A stretch of 25,202 nucleotides of DNA from JBAZCI01 sp041671025 (GTDB lineage Bacteria > Patescibacteriota > Patescibacteriia > UBA10025), in assembly GCA_041671025.1 (NCBI GenBank), contig JBAZCI010000019.1, forward strand, positions 1 through 25,202, in the 5' to 3' direction. Made by a program: the position numbers and the translations under genes. This document shows positions 16,231 to 22,301 of the stretch, one piece after another. Position 1 is the stretch's first letter; each line of letters begins with the position of its first letter. The notes under the pieces are model-generated. The model saw only the letters and a program-made list of their open reading frames with translations, made no database searches and was not told the origin of the DNA.

Positions 16231-16353
16231 GGGGTTGACCCCATTAGAAATCTTATCGATGTTTTTTGCGATACCATTATCGCAAGCGAAGCAGCTTTGC
16301 CTTGCTCTATTTTTCATACCACATATCATTGTTGAGATTCTAACGGGGTTGAC
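16231..16353 (-). repeat. 110-bp interspersed element, copy A (inverted)
   Basis: Read on the minus strand it aligns with the copies at 21020 and 24503 along its full length: CCCCGTTAGAATCTCA-CAAT, a central CAAGGCAAAGCTGCTTCGCTT and terminal ATCGATAAGATTTCTAA. It is bounded on both sides by GGGGTTGAC (16231-16239 and 16345-16353). The inner ends form a stem with one G-U pair in the minus-strand RNA. It contains no ORF of note. Its right-hand TTGACA forms the -35 box of the next gene. Confidence 0.8.
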
Positions 16354-16376
16354 AGCGTTTAGGGATGCGGTATAAG
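16349..16376 (+). promoter_or_regulatory. Promoter of the wHTH-phosphoesterase gene
   Basis: A consensus -35 TTGACA (16349-16354), a 16-nt spacer and TATAAG (16371-16376). The -35 overlaps the end of repeat copy A. Transcription would start near 16383, giving a 46-nt leader with a small CCCA/TGGG hairpin (16403-16414) just before the AAGGAGG Shine-Dalgarno (16415-16421). Confidence 0.65.
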
Positions 16377-16428
16377 AAAAGTAGTACTAGTTCGTTCACA
16401 AACCCATATTTGGGAAGGAGGTACCACA

Positions 16429-18504
16429 ATGGTAAAGGCCCAGAAGCCTCCGGAGTTGACGGCAGAGGAAAATAAGCTGTTTCGATATCTTGAGGAGAAC
16501 GGGTGGTGCACGGAAAAAGAATTGTCCGAGTATATGGACAAGTCTTCCGCGGGAATCGTTGATCTGGCGCAGAAGCTGAGAAACAAAGGCATCCCCGTCT
16601 GGAAAGATGGCGAAGCTGTGTATCTCGGCAGCTCTCCGATCGAGCTCCCGCCCGAGCACATGAACATCAAGGAGTCTGTCTTAAAGATCGGCATCATCGC
16701 CGACACGATCATGGGCAGCAAGTACGAGCAGCCCACGGCATTGCGGAAGGCAATCTTGATCGCCGAAAAAGAAGGCGTGAATGCGATGATCCACCTTGGC
16801 GTGAGCGCCGGCAAACCGACGCCTGCCAAGAAGGAAGAGTTCCATAAGTTCACCGCGGAAGAGCAGATCGAGCATATCGTCAAGACCTATCCGTTGTCGA
16901 ACAAGTTCAAGACGCGTTTTATTTCGGGGTACCACGATATGACCTGGCGCAAGGACGGCATAAACATTCTTGCGGCAGTCTGCGAGCAGCGCAGCGATCT
17001 CATCTACCGGGGCGACTATCAGTCCGATTTTCCGCTCCGCAGGGGCGCCAACGAGAAGTGGCCGACGTTAAAGGCCGCCTATCACGGTGGCGATGACAGC
17101 CCGTATTCGAAGTCGTATGCGGTGCAGGGGTTTGCGGAAAACCTCGTTCAGGACATCAATGATCTCGTGTCCGAAAAGGTTCCCGAGATCGTGGTCGTCG
17201 CCGGCCAGGGTGTTTTTTGCGACCTGTCGGGCGGCGTGATCAAGCATTTGTTTTCCGCTCCCGGGGTCAGGATGGTCTCTCCGTCCGTGATGAAGAAGAA
17301 GCGCAGGTCGGTGGTTCCTACCATCGGTTTCGTGATCATCACGGTCACGTTCAACGGCGATGAGAAATTCAAGGTGACTGTCAGCTGTTATCCGCTACAG
17401 AGCACCAAGAACGACTATCGCGAAAAGTATTCCGAAGATGTACAGAAGATCAAGAAGCTGAACAGCTATGAACGGAAGGTTCTGCAGCTTCTCGAGGAGA
17501 CTCCTAAGTCCCGCGGAGAGCTCGCACAGGCCATCAACAAAAGCGATAAGTCGGTTTGCGCCATTATCGCCAGCCTCAAGCGCACCGGCTACCCCATCGA
17601 GGGGCCCGACGAGATCGCCAAGCACTATAAGCTTCAGGCGAGAGCGCGGTCTACGCCGAAACACGATATCGCCATTGATTTCGATACCTACTTCCATGAG
17701 ACGGTCGTTCATGGAGACGTTTCCGATACCCACTTCGGTCACGGGTCGGAGCTGATCCAGATACTGCACGAGGCATACGATGTTTTTGCCAAGCGCGGTA
17801 TCAAGACCGTCAATCACACAGGCGACATCACCAACGGTTCTCCCAAGCATCGGGAGCATATGAAGGGCGAAGTGCTCGAATTCAGGGCAACGCCCCTCAC
17901 CAATCAGGTGATCCGCGAATATCCCAAGCGTGACGGTGTCGTCACCAAGATGATCTCCGGCGATCACGACAGATGGTTCCTCGACGAGGTCGGGTATGAC
18001 CTTCTCGACGTGATCGCGCAGGTCCGGCCGGATATCATCCGTATGGGCATCCAGCAGGGTGAGTTCACCGAAGGAAAGGTTATTACGCTGTTGCGCCATT
18101 TCAACTGGGGCACCGGCTACGCCAAGTCCTACAAGCCTCAGCAGGTCATTGAGCTGGGGCTCCTCAAGGAATTTGAGAAGGAGACCTCTCTCTACAAGGG
18201 AAAGGTGCTGGCGGTTCTTTCCGGCGGCGGACACGTATATTGCTCGATGCTATACAAGGGATTCATCTTCATTCTGTTGCCTTGTCTGCAGGGCAAAACG
18301 GGGTTTATCTCCGGTCTCGGGAAGATCTCCGATGTCGGATTCGTGATCCACTCCGTTACCTACAGCACCGAAGGAGTTCTCACGCGATTCAGCGTGGAAT
18401 ACTTCGACAGAGGCACAGAGGCGCTTGCGCTGGTCCGCAAGAACAGCGAAGCAAAGAAAGAAACGGCCGTTGTAAACGGCTCCAAAAAGAAAGAGAAGAA
18501 ATAG
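16429..18504 (+). CDS. Tandemly duplicated winged-helix / calcineurin-like phosphoesterase protein (691 aa)
   Basis: The protein is built as two similar halves. Winged-helix domains lie at residues about 11-67 (EENKLFRYLEENGWCTEKELSEYM...) and 345-401 (YERKVLQLLEETPKSRGELAQAI...). Each is followed by a calcineurin-like metallophosphoesterase fold. The second fold keeps the metal-binding motifs: D433-x-H435 (SDTHFG), G465-D466 (HTGDITNG), G511-D-H-D514, H557 and GGGH602. In the first, the equivalents are DTIM, LGVS, GYHD and GQG, so it is probably inactive. The ends also correspond (GFVIITVTFNGDEKFKV and GFVIHSVTYSTEGVLTRF). DNA or RNA binding with phosphodiesterase or nuclease activity is a reasonable inference; the substrate is unknown. 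Translation is set up strongly (AAGGAGG, 7 nt before ATG) and codons are unusually C-ending (ATC, GTC, GCC, AAG) compared with its neighbours, suggesting high expression or foreign origin. It is monocistronic, with promoter and terminator. The basic tail ends in GSKKKEKK. Confidence 0.88.
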   Translation: MVKAQKPPELTAEENKLFRYLEENGWCTEKELSEYMDKSSAGIVDLAQKLRNKGIPVWKDGEAVYLGSSPIELPPEHMNIKESVLKIGIIADTIMGSKYEQPTALRKAILIAEKEGVNAMIHLGVSAGKPTPAKKEEFHKFTAEEQIEHIVKTYPLSNKFKTRFISGYHDMTWRKDGINILAAVCEQRSDLIYRGDYQSDFPLRRGANEKWPTLKAAYHGGDDSPYSKSYAVQGFAENLVQDINDLVSEKVPEIVVVAGQGVFCDLSGGVIKHLFSAPGVRMVSPSVMKKKRRSVVPTIGFVIITVTFNGDEKFKVTVSCYPLQSTKNDYREKYSEDVQKIKKLNSYERKVLQLLEETPKSRGELAQAINKSDKSVCAIIASLKRTGYPIEGPDEIAKHYKLQARARSTPKHDIAIDFDTYFHETVVHGDVSDTHFGHGSELIQILHEAYDVFAKRGIKTVNHTGDITNGSPKHREHMKGEVLEFRATPLTNQVIREYPKRDGVVTKMISGDHDRWFLDEVGYDLLDVIAQVRPDIIRMGIQQGEFTEGKVITLLRHFNWGTGYAKSYKPQQVIELGLLKEFEKETSLYKGKVLAVLSGGGHVYCSMLYKGFIFILLPCLQGKTGFISGLGKISDVGFVIHSVTYSTEGVLTRFSVEYFDRGTEALALVRKNSEAKKETAVVNGSKKKEKK

Positions 18505-18516
18505 CTTCTCATATCC

Positions 18517-18540
18517 AATCCGCCCCCCAAAGGGCGGATT
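18517..18540 (+). terminator. Terminator after the wHTH-phosphoesterase gene
   Basis: AATCCGCCC (18517-18525) pairs with GGGCGGATT (18532-18540), followed by TTTCATTTTT. This is a standard intrinsic terminator 12 nt after the stop. Confidence 0.88.
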
Positions 18541-18725
18541 TTTCATTTTTACTCCATGCATACGCCCGAACTTACCAAAAGATTTTTAAGATGAAGGAGG
18601 TTCATTCCCATATCCATATTTGTGGGTGTAGGGATTTACTTTTTTGTAATAATTAAGTAACGTAAACACAGAAGACAGTTCGTTCATAATTCGATTCAAA
18701 TCACTGCGTCCAAAAAGGAGCGAAG

Positions 18726-19241
18726 ATGGTGTATTGTCTGAAGAGAAAAAGTCCTTCGGCAAGACGTATCCGCGAGGCAGTTGTTAGCAAAAAGGAGAAA
18801 GGGGGTCAGCCAAGAAGGAAAAAGACCCCCGAAGAGAAAGAACAGGAAATATTTTATAGAAAATTGCACAGCAATTATCACCATGTGTGGCCAACGTCGC
18901 GAAGGGATCTTCAGATCAAAAAAAGCATCCACGCTCACAATCAGTGGCATAAATTATTTTTTACGCTTACGCCCGAAGAGGCGATCTATGTTGTTATGGA
19001 GTATTGGACTGCACAAGATGGCACACTGAAAGAGCTCAGCGCGGAAGGCGCAGAGGCCTATAGGGATCTCTTTGGCGCCATTGCGCCTCAGGACGCCGCA
19101 AAGATCATCAAGGAAGAATGGACCCTTCCCGGTGTTACGGTCACCATCGACTGGAATAAAAGAAAACCTTACGATCCTGAGCAAAAAAGAGCGCAAAAAT
19201 ATATTTATATCGACGCTCATAAACCACAACCTCCCAAATAG
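18726..19241 (+). CDS. Hypothetical basic protein (171 aa)
   Basis: I do not recognise the family. The N-terminal 45 residues are strongly basic and Ser/Pro/Lys-rich (KRKSPSARRIREAVVSKKEKGGQPRRKKTPEEKEQE), compatible with nucleic-acid contact. The rest is a compact, mixed-charge domain with aromatic residues (YHHVWPTSRRDLQ, HNQWHKLFFTLTPEEAIYVVMEYW, VTVTIDWNKRKPYD). No signal peptide or membrane helix is present. AAGGAG lies 5 nt before the ATG, a clear Shine-Dalgarno, which is uncommon in this window and shared with the preceding phosphoesterase gene. Both leaders also contain the 10-mer AGTTCGTTCA (16389-16398 and 18677-18686), so the two may be co-regulated. The stop codon is inside the terminator hairpin. 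Confidence 0.75.
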   Translation: MVYCLKRKSPSARRIREAVVSKKEKGGQPRRKKTPEEKEQEIFYRKLHSNYHHVWPTSRRDLQIKKSIHAHNQWHKLFFTLTPEEAIYVVMEYWTAQDGTLKELSAEGAEAYRDLFGAIAPQDAAKIIKEEWTLPGVTVTIDWNKRKPYDPEQKRAQKYIYIDAHKPQPPK

Positions 19242-19248
19242 GGAGGTT
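19228..19248 (+). terminator. Terminator overlapping the stop of the 171-aa gene
   Basis: AACCTCCC (19228-19235) pairs with GGGAGGTT (19241-19248), followed by a run of T (19247-19253). The TAG stop at 19239-19241 lies in the loop and the first base of the descending arm. Confidence 0.85.
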
Positions 19249-19279
19249 TTTTTGCTTATATTAGCCATAGCTGCACTCT

Positions 19280-19308
19280 TTGAGAAAAATTCTAAAATGT
19301 GTTACAAT
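19280..19308 (+). promoter_or_regulatory. Promoter of pcm-mltG
   Basis: TTGAGA (19280-19285), a 17-nt spacer and an extended -10 TGTTACAAT (19300-19308). Six bases later comes the ATG at 19315, so the mRNA should begin at the start codon. Confidence 0.7.
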
Positions 19309-19314
19309 ATAGAC

Positions 19315-19959
19315 ATGGTTATCGGCACAAACAAGGAGCTTGTAGAATGGCTGAGGAAAAAGGATGTGCTTAAATTGCCGCTGGCAAAAGAGGCGTTTTT
19401 GGCCGTTGACCGGAAGGATTTTGTTCCCGAGCATCTTGCCAATGTTGTCTATTTTGATAATCCGCTTCCCATCGGTTTTGGCCAGACCATTTCACAGCCT
19501 TACACGGTTGCTTTTATGCTTGATCTTTTAAAGCCGCAACCGGGCGATAAAATACTTGATATTGGCGCAGGGTCAGGGTGGCAGTCGGCACTTCTTGCCT
19601 ATATAGTGAGCGCTAAGGGGAAAAGGGGTGAGGTGGTTGCCGTCGAGCGCATTGAGGAGCTAAAGAATATGACAGAGGCGAATGCAGAAAAATATGGCTA
19701 TATAAAAAAGAAAATAGTAAAGGTCATGCATGCCGATGCCGCCGAAAAAATAAAGCCGGCGCCCTATTTTGACAAGATCATTTCTGCGGCAACAACCTCG
19801 CAGGTGCTTGAGGCGTGGATCGAGCAGTTGAAGATCGGGGGGCGCATGGTGATACCTCTTGAGAAGAGTATTTGGCTCTTTGTTAAGAAAGACAAAGATA
19901 AGGTCGAAGGAAAAGAATTCCCAGGGTTTGCGTTTGTACCTCTTATCACGAACATATGA
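19315..19959 (+). CDS. pcm: Protein-L-isoaspartate O-methyltransferase
   Basis: The 214-residue enzyme transfers a methyl group from S-adenosylmethionine to isoaspartyl residues of damaged proteins, starting their repair in the cytosol. Visible features are RKDFVPEHLANVVYFDNPLPIGFGQTISQPYTVAFML, which holds the family-specific G-Q-T-I-S-Q-P block, then SAM motif I (KILDIGAGSGWQSALLA), the acidic residue of motif II in VVAVERIEEL, and ADAAEKIKPAPYFDKIISAA with IEQLKIGGRMVIP as the post-motif strands. Length is normal for the family. The ATG 19315 is chosen because the promoter ends 6 nt upstream and because the open frame before it lies in another gene's terminator. The last codons overlap mltG by 4 nt (ATGA), so the two genes are translationally coupled. 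Confidence 0.93.
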   Translation: MVIGTNKELVEWLRKKDVLKLPLAKEAFLAVDRKDFVPEHLANVVYFDNPLPIGFGQTISQPYTVAFMLDLLKPQPGDKILDIGAGSGWQSALLAYIVSAKGKRGEVVAVERIEELKNMTEANAEKYGYIKKKIVKVMHADAAEKIKPAPYFDKIISAATTSQVLEAWIEQLKIGGRMVIPLEKSIWLFVKKDKDKVEGKEFPGFAFVPLITNI

Positions 19960-21017
19960 TCAGCGAAGTCGAGCCGCCGGGACATGGCGCAAGATATAAG
20001 ACTACGTCAATAATTGCTGCTGCCGCGGCTGTTTTTTTTGTTATTATCTTGTCCCTGCTGTTTTTTCTCTATAGGGCTGTTGTTGTCGATGCAGAGACGC
20101 ATCGCGAATGTACCGTGGCCGGTATGCAGTTTGTTGTCGAAAAAGGCGATTCATTGAAGGTCATCGGGGAGAAACTCGAGGGGGCAAAATTGGTATCCGA
20201 TAAATATATTTTTATTATTTATGCGATGCTCAAGGGAAAACAAACGGCGCTTCAGGCGGGTAATTATATTTTTACAAATGAATGCTCTGTTTCTGCGCTT
20301 CTTGACACAATGACAAAAGGAAGGGCGATGACGAGTGATGTCGCTATTACGTTTCCCGAAGGACTGCGGATCGATGAGGTCCAGAAGCTGTTTCTCGATA
20401 ATGGGATCGCAATTACTATCGCTTCATACAGTATTGGCGATTTTACGTCTTCACGCGACATAATGACAGCAGCGCCGCAGACGGCGGGCGTGGAGGGATA
20501 TCTGTTTCCTGAAACCTATCGCTTTGATCCAAAAAAAGAAGACGCGCATGCGATGCTGCAAAAAATGATCACTCAGTTTGAAACGGAGATCAGCGGCGAT
20601 ATTTTTTCCGCGATAACGCAGAGCGGGAAAAAGCTGCATGATGTTGTCACTGTCGCATCTTTGATCGAGAAAGAGGTCAGAACCGAAAAAGACAAGGCCC
20701 TTGTCTCGGGTATTATTTATAAGCGTCTTTCTCTCTCAATGCCCCTGCAAATAGATGCAACGATCGCATATCTGGTAAAAAAGAAAACAACCAAGCTAAC
20801 CTCGCAAGATATAGAGATCGATTCGCCGTATAATACTTATTTGTATAAAGGTCTTCCGCCGGGGCCCATTGCAAGCCCCGGTTTGTCCTCGATCCGAGCG
20901 GCTCTTTATCCGGAAGCCTCGGAGTATCTTTATTATCTCTCAAAGCCTGATGGAGAGACGGTATTCAGCCGCACCTATGAAGAGCACATTGCGGCAAAGA
21001 ATAAATATCTGCGCTAA
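19956..21017 (+). CDS. mltG: Endolytic murein transglycosylase MltG (YceG-like)
   Basis: The 353-residue protein has an N-terminal cytosolic tail, one transmembrane helix at about residues 19-44 (SIIAAAAAVFFVIILSLLFFLY) and the extracellular YceG fold. Diagnostic segments are the LysM-like start (FVVEKGDSLKVIGEKLEGAKLV), TFPEGLRIDEVQKLF, VEGYLFPETYRFDP, the catalytic region VVTVASLIEKEVRTEKDKALVSGIIYKRL (glutamate of ASLIEKE), LQIDATIAYL and DSPYNTYLYKGLPPGPIASPGLSSIRAALYPE. The usual GLPPGPI-x-NPG has serine in place of asparagine. MltG cuts nascent glycan strands and releases or terminates them during cell-wall synthesis. It overlaps pcm by four bases. The next feature downstream is repeat copy B, with no clear terminator between them. 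Confidence 0.93.
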   Translation: MISEVEPPGHGARYKTTSIIAAAAAVFFVIILSLLFFLYRAVVVDAETHRECTVAGMQFVVEKGDSLKVIGEKLEGAKLVSDKYIFIIYAMLKGKQTALQAGNYIFTNECSVSALLDTMTKGRAMTSDVAITFPEGLRIDEVQKLFLDNGIAITIASYSIGDFTSSRDIMTAAPQTAGVEGYLFPETYRFDPKKEDAHAMLQKMITQFETEISGDIFSAITQSGKKLHDVVTVASLIEKEVRTEKDKALVSGIIYKRLSLSMPLQIDATIAYLVKKKTTKLTSQDIEIDSPYNTYLYKGLPPGPIASPGLSSIRAALYPEASEYLYYLSKPDGETVFSRTYEEHIAAKNKYLR

Positions 21018-21019
21018 CA

Positions 21020-21140
21020 GGGTTGACCCCGTTAGAATCTCAGCAATGATGTATGTATAACAGACATTGTAAGGCGTAGCCGCTCCGCTTACGGCAACGG
21101 CAGGACCAAGAATATCGATAAGATGTCTAACGGGGTTGAC
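21020..21140 (+). repeat. 110-bp interspersed element, copy B
   Basis: Direct-repeat ends GGGTTGAC (21020-21027 and 21133-21140) enclose CCCCGTTAGAATCTCAGCAAT, a central AAGGCGTAGCCGCTCCGCTTACGG, and ATCGATAAGATGTCTAACG. The inner ends pair as CCCGTTAGA/TCTAACGGG. It begins 3 nt after the mltG stop. Its right end carries the TTGACT that serves as -35 of the rplJ promoter. Confidence 0.82.
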
Positions 21141-21163
21141 TCGTTAAGGAAAAGCTGTATACT
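21136..21163 (+). promoter_or_regulatory. Promoter of rplJ-rplL
   Basis: TTGACT (21136-21141), a 16-nt spacer and TATACT (21158-21163). The start of transcription is predicted near 21170, directly at the 5' end of the L10 leader fold. The -35 lies within the end of repeat copy B. Confidence 0.7.
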
Positions 21164-21170
21164 ATTTTTA

Positions 21171-21207
21171 GCCGTAGACAAGAGGCATTCATAAGTCCTC
21201 TTTAGGC
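21171..21207 (+). ncRNA. L10 (rplJ) leader autoregulatory element
   Basis: The RNA folds as GCC...GGC closing an asymmetric internal loop with GUAGAC on the 5' side and UUA on the 3' side, then the AAGAGG/CCUCUU helix with an 11-nt loop. This matches the known L10 leader (kink-turn-like AGAC internal loop), where the L10-L12 complex binds and represses its own operon. It sits just after the promoter and before an attenuator hairpin, as expected. Confidence 0.7.
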
Positions 21208-21230
21208 AGACAACCCAACTATAATATTGG

Positions 21231-21255
21231 AGTTCTGCGGCACGCAGAACTTTTT
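21231..21255 (+). terminator. Attenuator hairpin in the rplJ leader
   Basis: AGTTCTGCG (21231-21239) pairs perfectly with CGCAGAACT (21243-21251) over a GCA loop, followed by TTTTTGTTT. It is an intrinsic terminator 50 nt before the rplJ start, so L10 binding upstream could control read-through. Confidence 0.75.
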
Positions 21256-21304
21256 GTTTCTGCGCAAAGGTCGGAATGACGCATAGATAATACGAGGAAC
21301 AAGT

Positions 21305-21838
21305 ATGTTAAGCAAAAAAAATAAAGAGTTGATCGTTGATGATCTTCTTAAGAAGATCAAAGAGAAAAAGGTGGCTGTATTCTCTGATTTTACCGGTCTT
21401 TCCGTCGCGCAAATAAGCAAACTGCGGAGAGAATTACGCAAACAAAATGTTGCCTACAAGGTCATAAAAAAGACCTTATTGCGCATTGTTCTGGAAAAAG
21501 CGGGATTTGATCCGAAGGCGCTTCTCCATAATTTTAAGGGGTCGTGCGCGGTTGCGATCGGTTTTGACAGTGAAATAGAGGCACCAAAGATCATCGCAAA
21601 ATTTGCAAAAGCGAGAGAGAACGAAAAAATGAAGATCCTCGGCGGATTGCTGGATCAATCGGTTCTCTCGAAGGAACAGATCATTGCCATTGCTTTTATT
21701 CCTTCGCGCGAAGTGCTTTTGGGGCAATTGGCATATGTGTTGGCGTCACCCGTTACGAATCTGATGGGCGTACTCAACGGAAATACAAAAAAACTGATCT
21801 ATGCTTTGCAACAGATACAGCAAAAAAAATCAGCATAA
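21305..21838 (+). CDS. rplJ: 50S ribosomal protein L10
   Basis: The 177-residue protein forms the base of the L7/L12 stalk. It has the conserved N-terminal pattern KKNKELIVDDLLKKIKEKKVAVFSDFTGLSVAQISKLRRELRKQNVAYKVIKKTLLRIVL, the central KGSCAVAIGFDSEIEAPKIIAKFAK, KILGGLLDQSVLSKEQI and, near the C-terminus, a helix with VTNLMGVLNGNTKKLIYALQQIQ that anchors L7/L12 dimers. The start ATG 21305 has CGAGG 7 nt upstream. Expression is probably controlled by the L10 leader and attenuator in front. It is followed by rplL after 18 nt. rplK and rplA, the usual upstream partners, are absent; mltG and repeat copy B stand there instead. Confidence 0.96.
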   Translation: MLSKKNKELIVDDLLKKIKEKKVAVFSDFTGLSVAQISKLRRELRKQNVAYKVIKKTLLRIVLEKAGFDPKALLHNFKGSCAVAIGFDSEIEAPKIIAKFAKARENEKMKILGGLLDQSVLSKEQIIAIAFIPSREVLLGQLAYVLASPVTNLMGVLNGNTKKLIYALQQIQQKKSA

Positions 21839-21856
21839 TATTAATCAAACAACACT

Positions 21857-22240
21857 ATGAGCGGAAAATATGACGATCTCATAAAGAAAATTGAAGGGTT
21901 AAGCGTTCTCGAGCTTTCTGAGCTTGTGAAAGAGCTTGAAGAAAAATTCGGCGTGTCGGCTGCCCCCATGATGATGGCGGGAGCGGCTCCGGCGGCTGCA
22001 GCCGACGCGGGTGCAGGCGCGGCAGAAAAGACATCTTTTGACGTCGAACTGAAGGATGCCGGATCTCAGAAGATCCAGGTCATCAAAGTGGTCCGTGAGC
22101 TTACCGGCAAAGGATTGAAAGAAGCAAAAGACATTGTTGATGCTGCACCGCAAATAGTGCAGGCAAACGTCGCAAAGGCACAGGCAGAAGAGACAAAGAA
22201 GAAACTCGAAGAGGCCGGTGCGGTTGTGGTGTTGAAATAA
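21857..22240 (+). CDS. rplL: 50S ribosomal protein L7/L12
   Basis: The 127-residue protein has the standard three parts. The N-terminal dimerisation domain is residues 1-37 (DDLIKKIEGLSVLELSELVKELEEKFGV), the flexible Ala/Gly/Pro hinge is about 38-55 (MMMAGAAPAAAADAGAGAA), and the C-terminal factor-binding domain is EKTSFDVELKDAGSQKIQVIKVVRELTGKGLKEAKDIVDAAPQ...KKKLEEAGAVVVLK, with the conserved K-x-x-V-I-K-x-V-R and GLKEAK-x-x-V-D helices that recruit EF-Tu and EF-G. It lies in an operon with rplJ. A strong hairpin terminator follows, shared with the convergent gene on the other strand. Confidence 0.97.
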   Translation: MSGKYDDLIKKIEGLSVLELSELVKELEEKFGVSAAPMMMAGAAPAAAADAGAGAAEKTSFDVELKDAGSQKIQVIKVVRELTGKGLKEAKDIVDAAPQIVQANVAKAQAEETKKKLEEAGAVVVLK

Positions 22241-22249
22241 GCTATCCAC

Positions 22250-22284
22250 AATATAAAAACTCCCCATCGGGGAGTTTTTATATT
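22250..22284. terminator. Bidirectional terminator after rplL
   Basis: A perfect 16-bp stem (22250-22265 with 22269-22284, loop ATC), with A-rich and T-rich flanks inside the stem so that both strands give a GC hairpin followed by U. It ends rplJ-rplL and the convergent 690-residue gene. Confidence 0.88.
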
Positions 22285-22301
22285 GTATGAGATCAAGAGC
22301 A

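Noticed and set aside
17395..18234. Long minus-strand open frame opposite the phosphoesterase gene
   Set aside because: An effect of C-ending codons on the sense strand; no start signals and no recognisable domain, while the plus-strand frame has clear motifs.
18591..18656. Small ORF MKEVHSHIHICGCRDLLFCN plus N (His/Cys-rich)
   Set aside because: No Shine-Dalgarno before the ATG, very short, and the AAGGAGG lies inside it rather than before it; the region fits a 5' leader better.
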